From: Embiotoca jacksoni
Taxonomy: Eukaryota; Chordata; Actinopteri; Embiotocidae
Direction: 5' to 3'
DNA length: 64,000 nt
Assembly (NCBI GenBank): GCA_022577435.1
Contig: JAKOON010000006.1
Span: 18,381,501 to 18,445,500 of the forward strand
Shown: positions 28,101 to 41,100 of the stretch, piece after piece
Numbering within the stretch: the stretch's first letter is position 1
How the letters are laid out: the number at the start of each line of letters is the position of its first letter
The notes under the pieces: model-generated
Told to the model about the DNA's origin: nothing
Database searches by the model: none
The model's input: the letters and a program-made list of their open reading frames with translations, nothing else
Program-made: the position numbers and the translations under genes

Positions 28101-28160
<60 letters not shown>
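28101..28160. repeat. (TG)30 microsatellite
   Basis: Uninterrupted tract of 60 bp. Confidence 0.96.
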
Positions 28161-28161
<1 letters not shown>

Positions 28162-28832
28162 TGAAATTGCATAGGACATGTCAACAGCAGGTTTTTGCTT
28201 GTGTGTTTCCACCTAATCTCACGCATGATTAGGAGAGCAATAACACGACTGTCTGAGCACGTTACAAAAATGTGAGCTCCCCTCTCTCGGTGTGTGTTCG
28301 CATTCGTGTATGTACACTTTTATGTGTGTGATAGCCTGGAAAATGTTTATTGAACCACTAAATGTCACATTACAACAAAATTATTTCTGTCTTTTTTCCA
28401 CCTGTTCTCCTTCCGTCTTTGTTTTTATACCTACAGGATTACAAATCTCCGGCCTTGACCTTCACACACCATTCTCAATTTTCCATCTTCACCTCTTTTA
28501 TCCCCTAGGGCCCCTCTTCAATTTCTTTCCTCTAACAAAGGTTGATTGCTGAGATGTTCACCGGTTGGATCAGTAAACAACAGACATGCTCACTTGACAG
28601 ATGCTAATGGTCTCCCCTCAGTGTGCTTTTTTCTCAAATTGCTGCTCCCCTTCTGGCTTTTACCCCCGTCTTCCTGTCTCTCGCCGCTCATCCCTCACCC
28701 TCACTGTATTTCATTCTTTCAATCACTTCCTGACTCTGCTCAGTCTGTGGCTTCCCATTGTGCTCTAAAAGGTATGGTGTGCTTTGCTTAAGAAGAAAGG
28801 AAAAAGCTGAGAGCTTCTATAGTGAGCACAAG

Positions 28833-28834
<2 letters not shown>

Positions 28835-28915
<81 letters not shown>

Positions 28916-28979
28916 GTGTGTGTGTGTGTGTGTGCGTGCGTGTGTGTGTGCGTGCGTGCGTGCGTACGTACGTGTGCGT
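28835..28979. repeat. (TG)n microsatellite with CG variants
   Basis: About 145 bp of alternating purine-pyrimidine sequence. The right third contains CGTG and CGTA variants, so the whole tract stays in Z-DNA-prone alternation. Confidence 0.95.
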
Positions 28980-30513
28980 AACAGGGAAGAGGGGAAGGAC
29001 TGTCTAACAGCAAGATAATAGCTCATCTGAACTTCTGGAGTGCAGCACCCTCATGTGGTGTTTATTCACAGGTTTTTGGATAGGTGTTAACGTTTAGTAA
29101 TCAGAAGGAAAGATGTAGACGTGCATGTAAATATCAACTTAATGAAATTAACAGTTGTGTCACTTGATGGAAAAATAACTAAACCAATGTTATAATTGGA
29201 GGCAGGGAGGACCTGAACGCACAACACAACAGGAGGTTCAACAAGTTAGAAGGGTTATCAATAATAAAACAGGAGCTGTGAAAAACAACAAAAGGAGTGC
29301 CAATAAGACTGATAAAGAAAAAAACAACTGAAGTCCAAACATAAACCAACAAACAGGCACTGAGCTGAATCTGATGACATCTAAAAACAGAGTGAGGAAA
29401 CAGGCAATACTTACAGGACATTACATTATTTACTCATTAAAAACAGAAGAATCTGATATATTGGTTTTAGTAATAGGCTGCTGTGCTACCAACATTATGT
29501 GCACTTTTTGGCTGTGCCAGGCTTGTATAGGTTTTGTACTGAGCCTAACAGCTTAGACGAGCAACAGACTGAACATAGCCTACTACTGAACTGAAGGCCG
29601 TTTGAATTCCAGCTGATTGTCGGCTGTGTGAACCGTGATGCCTTTGAAGAGGGACGTGACATCTGAGCAAAGGTACAAAAAGTGAACAAGCTACTTTGTC
29701 AGCAACTCTGAATCTTAAAACTGAACTGAACAGGTGATTTGAATCAGCAAAGGGTTTCCTCATTTCCACCTCTACTCATAAAGCAATTTCAGTGTACGTG
29801 GGGGATAATCCACAGTCCTCGTTCAGACTATGAATGACTTGTTAAGTTCTGTCATAGCTAATATGAGGCTTCAGCAGACTCAGTCAGTCTAATAAAGTGT
29901 CTTTCTTCCAAAGTTACTGCTTCTTTTTGGTACCAAATTGCGTAAGAAGAAAGCATAACATATCTGCGATTGGGCAGGTGCAAATATTTTTCTTGGGCTC
30001 CTCCCCTCATCCAAAACTCCCAAGTACAGGCTCATTGGCGCACACGCACACACATTTAGCCTCTGCTGCTAACTTCTTGTCCATTTCTTGAAGCGCCTCT
30101 TGCTAAAAGGTTGAACTGATTTAATTATATCAGCACAAGTTAATTCAAAACACAGGGAGCAAATTCATTTCACAAAGGAATTGTAATTTCCCAGCAGGCC
30201 TTGTTCCTTTGTATCATTTGAGAATAAAGTAACCAAATGAAATAGTTCTCAGTGAAAGCTGAAAACAATATTAATTTAAGAGGGAAATGTAGCTATCAAA
30301 ATCTGTGTCCTTAAAGTGCTATTGTTGAATAGACACGTACATGACTGTGTGTTAAAGTAAGCAATGGTACCCTGTCTGGAGTGTCACCTGGCTGAGCCCC
30401 AGCTCAAAGACAGCAACCCAAAGAGAAAATCTGGTGGAAAAAGGAATGAAACTGTGGAACAAACGCACTCGTCCACACTGATGAAATGTCATATCAGCTT
30501 CAAATGAACCTCA

Positions 30514-30705
30514 GCGGCACCTTGCAGTGGTTAGCACTGTCGCCCCACAGCAAGGAGGTTCTGGTTTCAAACTGTGACTGGGGCTTGAGCCTTACTTTGG
30601 AGTTTGCATGTTCTTCCTTTCTCTGCGTGGCTTTTCTCCGGGTATTTCACACCACCATCTAAAGATGTGCTTCTTAAGTTCATTGGTGATTCTAAATATT
30701 TTTGC
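30514..30705 (+). mobile_element. tRNA-promoter-like interspersed repeat (SINE-like)
   Basis: Carries agtggttagcactgtcgcc, then a ggttctggtttcaaac segment resembling a degenerate pol III B box, then gagtttgcatgttctt, tctgcgtggcttttctccgg and attggtgattctaaa. This series is a very widespread interspersed repeat of fish genomes. The copy is diverged and has no open frame. Class assignment to SINE is from the B-box-like motif and is not certain. Confidence 0.6.
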
Positions 30706-30754
30706 ACCAAATAAGGACTGTGGATTTTGGTAATGAGAACTTCGTTCAGAAGAT

Positions 30755-31460
30755 GTTTGTTTCATTCATTTTATTCAACCTTTTTTCATTGGGTCATTAA
30801 AAATATACAAAATCATTATGATAAAAACTGAAATTGAAATTGCAGATAAGAGGCACATTAGTAAAGGAGAAGACCTGGAGTAAAATAACAATAAGTACAT
30901 TTTAATGCAACAATAAAACAAAGAAAGGAACTATAAAATCCAACAAGCCATAAGATCTACACTTCAATCAGGTCTGACCACAGCAGGTGCAGGATGGACT
31001 CAATACAAACCATCAAATAAGCCAAAGAAATCAGTTGATCTGGTTTCAAAGTCTAGTCCACCTAAGTGAGGCAGGACATTTAAAGGCTTTTTTTGATCAG
31101 GGTCTTTTAGTTTTACGAGACATACACATAAAAACACAAAGCCAGGCATTCATAAAAGAAAAACATAGAACACAACTACAAAGAAAGGAAAGGACTTGGT
31201 TACATTGTCAAGCTGTCAGCTTTCATTTCCTCAACAAAGGTTAAGAAATGCTGCCAAACTGTGTGAAACTTGTTAGACGCTCTGACAGTATTTCTAATTT
31301 TCTCCAATTTAAGATGGTACATGACTTCCCTGATCCAATTACAGTATATGTCAGTGAATAGTGTCTCTCCATTTAAATAATATCAATGTCCTGGCCAGGA
31401 GAGAGCAGGCGAACAACGTCTACAAAAAAGGTTGACCTCAAGGGCCACGGCCTCCACTGC
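30755..31460 (-). mobile_element. 3' end of a non-LTR retrotransposon (L1/Tx1-like), degenerate
   Basis: On the - strand, positions about 31352 down to 31203 translate without stops to a peptide containing NWIREVMYHLKLEKIR followed by KFHTVWQHF, ending at a TAA at 31200-31202. The Wx-REv-M-hL-LEKIR ... KF--W--F arrangement matches the extreme C terminus of ORF2 in L1/Tx1-clade LINEs of fish. Upstream reading is broken by frameshifts. The AT-rich segment from 31200 down to about 30755 would be its 3' UTR. It is a dead 5'-truncated copy. Confidence 0.6.
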
Positions 31461-31864
31461 TTTTCCAAATATGCCAGACAAAGTTTCAAACATTGTTTCA
31501 AAGGCCTTTTTTTTCCAAGCTTTATTTTCAATTTGATCATTTCCACACAAAACAAAAGAACGAAAGATAAAACAAACTCCTGATGTTTTGAAACACTGAA
31601 TTTGAACTGCAGAGGAGATGAAGTATTATGCTGTACTGTGCTCTTCTTCTTCAGTGAGGGCCAGCTTGTTAAAGTGTTGAGTCCTAAACTGTCGCCTGTT
31701 ACAAATCTCAAATCTCTCTCCAATACATAACATCAAAAGTGAAAGGTAGATGGTGGATCAATAATATCTATGGAGTCCAGCCTTGATAAGACTGTTGATC
31801 AAATTATTTTTGCCTGACTGAACAGGAGAAATCATTTGTGTCTGTCACAACAGGTCAAGACAAA

Positions 31865-31910
31865 GGGAGCGGGGGGATGAGGGAGTGGGGGGGGGGGGGG
31901 GGGGGGGGGG
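31865..31910. repeat. G-rich tract ending in G24
   Basis: gggagcggggggatgagg followed by a G24 run (31887-31910). It has enough G tracts to form an intramolecular G-quadruplex. The exact length is prone to sequencing error. Confidence 0.85.
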
Positions 31911-32204
31911 AATGGCAGTAAATCTGAACTGACACAGTAAAGGTCATTCAAAAATAATGGCATCCTGGAGATCATCTGTGATTCAGGTGCCCCCTGCTGA
32001 AGTTCAACACACACATGCTCCCTCCCGCTCTCCTACCTTCACTCATTAACCGTATTTAATTAAATCGTTTTAATTTGTCACTTCTGAAAGCATTTGTCAA
32101 CATGTTGGATTCTACTGAAATCTATTATTTTTCTATGTCATTTATATCTTTGTGATTCATCCTGATGTTTGTTTCCTTGCAATATGACACAAGTATTGAA
32201 GGAT

Positions 32205-32500
32205 AAATTGATTAGATTCCAGGGGTCAAAGGTCACTGTGACCTCACATCTGTACCATTGTTGAGAGTGCGACACCTCAGGAATGTCTCGAGGAAATGCT
32301 TCCAAATGTGGATGAATTGATTACATTTTGATGGTCAGACGTTAAAGGTCAAATGTCAGTGTGACCTCACCAAACACATTTGTGTTAAGTATGACAGAAT
32401 ATCACACACACGTCATAAGATACGACTGAGAAATGGTGACAATTTTGGATCCAAAAGGCCAAAGGTCAACTTCAATGTGACATCCAAACATTCTGCAAAA
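32205..32500. repeat. Tandem repeat of about 117-bp units, three diverged copies
   Basis: The phrase gg-caaaggtca-(n)-gtgac(c/a)tc recurs at about 32223, 32342 and 32458, each preceded by a gat(t/g)-cca/gtc-like word and followed by an acacatttgtg-like word. The spacing of 116-119 bp shows a short tandem array. Similar units are a known feature of fish intergenic DNA. Confidence 0.6.
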
Positions 32501-33599
32501 GCACTTTTGTGTCCATTATTCAACACCGTAACTCAGAAACAGAAAGGGCCATTGTGGCCATATTTCTCATTTAGTTGGATACTGACTTGGTGACACCAAT
32601 CTTGGGTGTCCACCTTGAAACTGTGCTGATTGAATAGATCTTCTGGCTGTCAGGTTAAAGTTGGGTATGATGCATTGACGTTTTAGAACTTGTAACTTCT
32701 TTGCAGAAACATCTATTGTATAGTTGAAGCAAGTGAACACATATCAGGACTCCCTCAAACATATTTTATATGAGTCCACGCAGATATGGAAGTGAACTGC
32801 AACTTGATTGGTTGGTGGAGGCAAACTACTGCGAGGCAGTAATTGTTCTGAAGTGAATTTTAGATCAATTTTATATGGGGATTGTCTGATTTTGTAGTTA
32901 TTGTATTCTCTGTCTGTTATCATCTTATAAATATATAATGATAATTATAAAATTACACAATGTGTATTGTGTGTCTACATCAGTGCCACAAGGTATAAAC
33001 TCTACAAACTAAGGCCAACAAATTAAAGTGCAGAGAAAAGTGTGTCTGGACCTATAGAATAATAATATTGATTTCTGCTGGTTGTCTAAATGCCAGAAAA
33101 GATCTGGTTTTCCAAATTTGTAATAATTTGTCAAAACAAGTTTAATCCTGCTTTACACGCCTGGAGAGGTTGAGCCTTTACCTGCTTCCCTTCATAAAAA
33201 AATAAAAATAAAATTCCTCTTGTCTGTACTTTTTGAAATGTCAACTTTGCATTTCATTTAAGAGAACACCTCAGCGTTGCTTTTAACAAGACATTTTCTC
33301 TGAAGAACAGATTTTTTTTTTTTTAAATATTCATATCACAATGCAAATGTAGATAATGGCAGCAGCAACTGTCTTGTTCTTAGAAATTCATTGACAACTG
33401 CATTGACTTGAGTCCCCGCTGCACAAACACAACAGGAACAAACCAGTATAAATGTAGTGCATACAACGAAGATGCAAAGTATCATATAAGATCCACAAAA
33501 CCTGCTCCCATGCAAGGGAGCATGTGTGGGTGGGTGCATGCAGAGTTACATGCTAATGGGTTTTGTTCAAGTATCAGACCCTGAAGCACAAATAATTTG

Positions 33600-34640
<1,041 letters not shown>

Positions 34641-35030
34641 TTGTATTGACATTCTAATAGGACATTTAAGAGTCCCTTCAGAAAAAGATTTAAGAGGCCT
34701 CAACACTTTGACATAAACTCTTCCTGGAAAAACGTCTTTTTATTTAATTTCTTTTACTTTCTTTTTTTTAATTTTTATTTCTCTTGCATGGATTCTGTGA
34801 GTTCACACGTGGTAAGTTCCTACACAGTTGTTGCAGCTTAAATCCCCAACTAAACATTAAAAAGGAAAAAAAATAGGAAAAGAATAAATTATATTATATA
34901 TATAAATTATTATAATAAATAACATAAAGCTGATGTAAAATTACAGCCAAAAAAAATAAAATAATAATAATTAACCTGCTAGATTTATTACAAGGTGTCA
35001 CTTCAAAAAAAAACAAAAACCACGTGGGTC
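34641..35030. other. AT-rich spacer upstream of PARN
   Basis: Very AT-rich with poly-A and TATA runs around 34860-34980. No gene, and no repeat that I can name. Confidence 0.5.
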
Positions 35031-35148
35031 ATTAAAGCGGTGGTCCGCGGAGCGGCAGCGGCACCGGAAGTGTTTGTGAAACGGTTAAAAGCCAGTTGAC
35101 GGAGGCTAGCTAGCGTTAGCTGTCAGCCGGGTTCAGTCATTGTGCAGG
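35031..35148 (+). promoter_or_regulatory. PARN core promoter and 5' UTR
   Basis: A sudden switch from AT-rich to GC-rich sequence with several CpGs, just upstream of the PARN start. CCGGAAGT at 35064-35071 is a consensus ETS-family site, common in TATA-less housekeeping promoters. No TATA box is visible. The transcription start is not determined; it probably lies close to or just downstream of the ETS site. Confidence 0.5.
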
Positions 35149-38100
35149 ATGGAGGTAACACGTCAGAGTAAGTAGCGAGGCAGCTTTTGTTACAGCGGAT
35201 GTTTCAGCTCGCCCTGCACATTATGACGACGCACAGCAGAGCAGAGACGTCATCTATGTTTTTGTTTTTTTTAATTTATTTTGTTAAATGGACTGAAAGT
35301 TGACATTCCTCCGGTGTTTGTGTTAGCTAGGCGAGCTAGCCTCGCTAGCTTTCTGGCTAGCGCGCTTCCTTCATGACGATAACGTGATGATGATGATGAT
35401 GATGATGATGATGTTGATGTTGATGCACTTTCCAGATTATAAAGCCTGTTTGAAAACGGTGTACGGCGCCATAGAGGAGGCCGACTTCATGGCCATCGAT
35501 GGAGAGTTTTCAGGTAACCGCGTCTCTCTGCAGAAGAAGAAGAAGAAGAAGAAGAAGAAGCGGAGCTTCAAGTCGCGGACGCACAACGTGACGTTTGTTT
35601 GTTTGTTTGTTTGTTTTCAGGGATCAGCGACGGTCCTAATGTCAGCGCGCTGACCAACGGGCTGGACACGCCGGAGGGGAGATACACCAAGCTCAAAAAG
35701 GTGAACGGAGCTTCCTGCAGCGTCCTCTGTCCTCCGTCCTCTGTCCTCCGTCCTCTTTCCTCCTTCCTCCGTCCTCCTTCCTCCTTCCTCCGTCCTCTGT
35801 CCTCTGTCCTCTGTCCTCCGTCCTCTTTCCTCTTTCCTCCTTCCTCTGTCCTCCGTCCTCCTTCCTCTGTCCTCCTTCCTCTGTCCTCCGTCCTCTGTCC
35901 TCCGTCCTCTTTCCTCCGTCCTCTTTCCTCCTTCCTCCGTCCTCCTTCCTCTGTCCTCCTTCACCCGTCCTCCTTCCTCCTTCCTCCGTCCTCTGTCCTC
36001 CTTCCTCCGTCCTCCGCTGCCCTGCAGCTCATTATCCTGCTTTTAAAACTCTCGTCTTGTGTTTTTCCAGCATTCGATGGACTTCCTCTTGTTCCAGTTT
36101 GGGTTGTGTACCTTCAAGTACGACCAGACGAAGTCCACGTGAGTGAGATCTGCTCTGCGTGGACAGACTCTTAGATTACACATCAATATCTGTGACTAAG
36201 TACTTTTAAAAAGTGCTGTACTTGGAATAACTTCAGCAGGAAAATACAAAGTCATTTAACAATAACAATCTAAAATCATGTATTATAATAATAATAATAC
36301 CCCGACCCTAACTTTTGATACTTAAAACACATTTTGCCAATAATCCCTCCACACTTTAACTGAAGCGAGGAGGACTATTTGTTGCGGCGGTGTATTTTCA
36401 CAGTTTGGTATTAGTATTTAGGACCTGAATACTTTGTCCACTGCTACATGTGACAAAATAGATGCGCTGTCTCTTAAAAGACTCCCAACTGTCACCCGCT
36501 CTGGTGTCTCCCTTCTTGCAGTAAGTAAAGTCCAACATAATGACCAGAGACGGCTCTTCGTCTGCACCTGACAAAGTCTGTTCGAGTCTTTTGGCTCCAA
36601 TAATTCTCCACAAATAACAAGTGTCCTATGACACCCCCCCCCCCCCCCCCCCTCGAGGCTGGATTATTCCCAAAATGAGATCCTAAAGTTTCCAAGCTTA
36701 ATGCAGTGTTGGGTGAACAGTTGTTTGGAGACGTGCGTCATCAGAGCACCTGATCAGGGCCTTTCGGTGGAGGTCTGCTTCGTTACCAGATCCTGAGGCT
36801 CCAGTCTTGAAGACGAGACTTGTTTAACAACAATCTCACCTTGAGCCACCGTGTAGTCGGATGTGTGCTCTTATGATGCAGTTACAAAAAAGTACTGCAT
36901 AACAAATGTAGTAATATTCTAGTATAGAGAAACTGTTGGTTTAACGAGGGCCCTGCAGCTGAATTTTGCCCCGTGGAACGTTTTATCCTGTTTTAATTTC
37001 CATTTTAAAATGGTCCAAATGCTGATAGTTTACACAGAGTTCCCCTCCAGTGCCACCGTTGGGTTTTACGCAGGAATATTTGGAAGATTAATAAAGGAAG
37101 TCATCCAGCTTTCCTCTGATTTTCCTGCAGGTTATTGTCATGAGCTTGAAGGATGTCCCTCACTCTCGTTTCTCTCTTCCCCGTTGTCCTCTCTGCAGGT
37201 ATATCATAAAGCCGTTTAACTTTTACGTATTCCCCAAACCGTTCAACAGGACGTCTCCTGACATAAAGTTCATCTGTCAAGTAAGTGACGGGTTATCGAA
37301 CTGCTTCTTCTAAATAACTGAAATGAACGTTTTCTGTGCTTCACAGCGATTTTTAGATGGTTTAAGATGTTTGTTCATGGAAAAGCTAAGATCCACTGTG
37401 TGACGAGAGTCACCGTTTGTCGTTTCAGAGTTCCAGTATTGACTTCCTGGCCAGTCAGGGATTCGACTTCAACAAGGTGTTCTGTCATGGTGAGTGCAGA
37501 GTGACACTTTTATGTGCGGGATGAAATCTTACAAGTAAAAATGCCTTTTTCTTTTATATTGTAGGGTCCTCGGTATCTAAATGGCATCACGTAGCAAACC
37601 TTTACATGTAGAAAGTTAGTAGTGAATGTTTCAATTCTTTGATCACGTATTTCCTTTTATTTTAAAAATCAAAGTGTTTCTGTCTTGCAGCAGTTTATTT
37701 TGGTAAATGTTGGAAAGGGTGCGCTTTATTTAAAGTCATAACACACTCAAAACTGTAGAAGTGTTCAATATAAAGGCATTTCTGTGGAAAAATGAACCCA
37801 TCAAATTAGTCCCACATCTCAGGCTTTTTATCTGCTGTTGATGAAGATTTTTAAACAAGAAGGTGTTGGATAAGTAAAGCTGTCATACGTCAGGCTGGAA
37901 TAAAGCAAAACAAAATGGCAGCTCAGTTTGCTTATTGGGCCAGTCCTTTTGTAGAAACCTAGTTCATTACAAGTCTGACTGCTTTTCTAGACCGACCTTA
38001 TCAGCTGTTTTTGTGAATTAAAAAAAAACAGGCTGACATTAGTTTCACCAAAGCTGCTTCTAGCTTAAGTTTTATTATTTTAGTTTACCTCGTCCGTAAC

Positions 38101-41100
38101 TTCTGACCATAGACTGTAGCTTCTGACTACTCATGAGACCCGGAGCTGTGGAAATAGAGTCGATAAAATTGACTTTTTCTGGTTTTCAAAGGAATCCCGT
38201 ACCAAAATCAGGAAGAGGAGGCACAGCTGAGAGAGCAGACTGAGGAGAGGAGGAATCAACACGCTAATGGTGTCGGGACGCCATCTTACATCTCCCCGTC
38301 GTCCTCCAAAGGCCCTGCACATGTACCCGAGGAATATAAAGACTTCATCAACAGAGTGGTGTAAGTAGCGTGATAAAACACACCAAAGGCATGAAAGCTT
38401 TGGAAGAAGCGGATGTTCCCGTGTGGCTTTTTCAACTGTTGTGCGTTTGCATCCTGCGTGCTGTTTCCCCTGCAGAGAGAAAGTCGAGGCCCTCTTAAGT
38501 AACTCGGAGAAGACTCTGGACTTGGAGCCGTGCACTGGGTAAATCTAACTCTTCTCTCAAAGCCACATCTGCCCTCAATTTGTATTCTCCATGTAAATCA
38601 GGTGTTCAAGTTGTCGCTTGTATTTATATTTGCTCACCAGGTTCCAGAGGAAGCTGATATACCAGACGCTGAACTGGAAGTGAGTGTACCGCAACGCTTT
38701 GCTTTCGCTGTCGTTATCATGTTGGTTTGTTGAACATTAACATTTTGTCTCGCTCCCACAGGTTCACCAAAGGCCTTCATGTGGAAACCATGGAAACCGA
38801 AAAAGTGAGCATACGTTTTGTCACCTTTTCGTTTTGTTTTGTTTTGTGTAGAATTGTGGCTCGAACCTCTGTTTCTGTGCAGAAGGTGCGATACATCCAG
38901 GTCAGTAAGGTCGACGAGGTGGAGAGGAAGAAGAGGGAACGGCAGAAACTGGAGAGAGAGCAGGTGAGTTTGGGCTCCAGAGGGATATCGAATCACGGAG
39001 TTTGAGTCACATTCTTGTCCTGACTGTGGTGACCGTAGGAAAACGTGTTGGTGTAGTTTCCTCTACAAAAACGAAGCAGAATATAAAAGACACTCTTCTG
39101 ACATCCCGTGTTTCGCTCTCACTCTTCCCACCAACAGGAGGAGCTCAATGACGCTGTCGGCTTCTCCAGGGTCATCCACGCCATCTCTAAATCTGTGAGT
39201 CCGCCTTTTATAATTACACAAAAAATATTAAATGGGTGAACAGCGATGCTCCAAAATATAGACCAGTGGTTCTCAAATGTTTTGGTTGCGTTTTAATGCC
39301 TCGACAAAAATGTTAAAAAAAAAAAAAATAATAATTTTAAAGCCAGTAAAATTGGTTGCTCAAAACATATTACAGTAATACTCAATGTCTTCATGCACAT
39401 TTAAAGACATTAGATAAACAATAAAAGTGCAATTAGGACTTAAAACCTAACTGGGAAAAAAAAAAAAAAAGGCTTTTCTAACCAATTTAAAGTGGTGATG
39501 CCTATTGAATTTCAAGAATCTAAATTGAACTGTATGCAATATTAAATAAAAATCAGTTGTCTTAATCCTAACCCTGTTTACAAATGCTGGATTGAGAGCT
39601 AACTTTTTATGTTGGTAATGACCGTTAGTTTTGGTCTTTACTGTCATGACAACCCTGGCATGAAATGGATACTTCATGGGAAATGTATGCCCTTCAAAAT
39701 AAAATCACGGCAACAGAAATTCTGTAGATTTCATAATAAAAGTTTTACTTTTTCCTCTCCCACAACTCTGATACTGTCGTTGCTGTTGTTATTCAACTTT
39801 GCTGATAGTGTTGCTTCTTTTAGTAATTGGCTTATTTTGACATAGCTGTGTATTTTGTGTTAATATTCTTTTGCTGTGGTAAATCTGACTCTTAACCTGA
39901 ACTGTTCCATCTGACTGGCAGGGTAAACTTGTTGTTGGCCACAACATGCTCCTGGATGTGATGCACACTATCCACCAATTCTACTGCCCTCTGCCAGAGG
40001 TACCAGATGGAAACTATAAATATGGTTTTATTTGTTTTTCCTTTAGTGGGGGACAGCTCTAAAATATTTGGCTACATTACATGTTGGTTTAAAGCCACGT
40101 AATGTGAACCTTTGTTTTTTTTTCCAGGATCTTCAAGACTTTAAGGAGGTTACAATGTGTGTCTTCCCAAGGTAATTTCTCCTTTTGTTAAATGTGTTTT
40201 CATGACTTCACAGCAGATGCTTTCTTTGTTTTTGTCTTTTTTTAATGTATTATTTGTTATTTATTCACTTGCAGACTTCTAGACACAAAGCTGATGGCTT
40301 CCACTCAGCCTTTTAAGGTAAATTATTTGCAGCAGTGTTGTAGAACCTGGTTCATGATCTTTAGTTGATGTCTGAGATCGACTGAAGGGAGAAAATAAAC
40401 ATACACACGAGCTTTTATTTGTTTACCTCTAAGTTTGTTCTCTGCTCTGAATAATGACATTGGGAGCTGCTCAGATTTCTCAAGTGTCGACATACTTGAC
40501 CAGCAAACCTGATTATGAGGAATTAGTGGGGCTTATTAAAAGCCTTTATATAATTAGGCATGATTATGCTGTGATAGTGCAAGTAGCTGGAGCCTCCCAA
40601 TTAAGCCCACAATTTTATTGAGGATTTTGTGTCTAAATTGGAACTGAACTGATGTGGTGTTTTTTTAATGTTTGTATTCCAGGAGCAGATCATGAATACT
40701 TCTCTGGCAGAGCTGGAGAAGCGGCTGAAGGAGAGCCCCTTTAAGTCGCCACAAGTTGGTGAGTAAATACCCCGGTTCTTTCCTGAAATCAATTCACCAC
40801 AAAATCCCGCCGACACTTCTTCTCCTCCGCGGTGTTCCCATCAGAAACGGCAGAGGGGTTTCCCAGCTACGACACAGCCCAGGAGCAGCTGCACGAGGCC
40901 GGGTACGACGCCTACATCACCGGCCTGTGTTTCATCTCCATGTCCAACTACCTGGGTAATGAATAATCACAACTGGTCTTATTCCTAAATACAGAAACAT
41001 CTCTGCATGTTGTTTTAACTGCTCGGCATCCCTTTCAGGTTCTTTCTTGACTCCACCCAAAGCTTACATCTCGGCCCGCTCCAAACTAATCGAGCCCTTC

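Noticed and set aside
28758..29026. Cys-Val and Thr-His open frames on both strands
   Set aside because: Translation of a (TG)n/(CA)n microsatellite; the same applies at 9.2 kb, 16.0-16.4 kb, 51.3 kb and 55.5 kb.
35386..35430. C/D-box snoRNA because of repeated TGATGA in PARN intron 1
   Set aside because: The TGATGA words come from a simple (GAT)n repeat; no paired C'/D' boxes or terminal stem.
35384..35653. Open frame starting with ten Met codons
   Set aside because: (GAT)n tract in PARN intron 1 read out of frame; the true PARN start is the ATG at 35149 in exon 1.
35599..36174. 191-codon Ser/Pro/Leu open frame and opposing Glu/Arg/Gly frame
   Set aside because: Both run over the heptamer minisatellite in PARN intron 3 and overlap real PARN exons in another frame.
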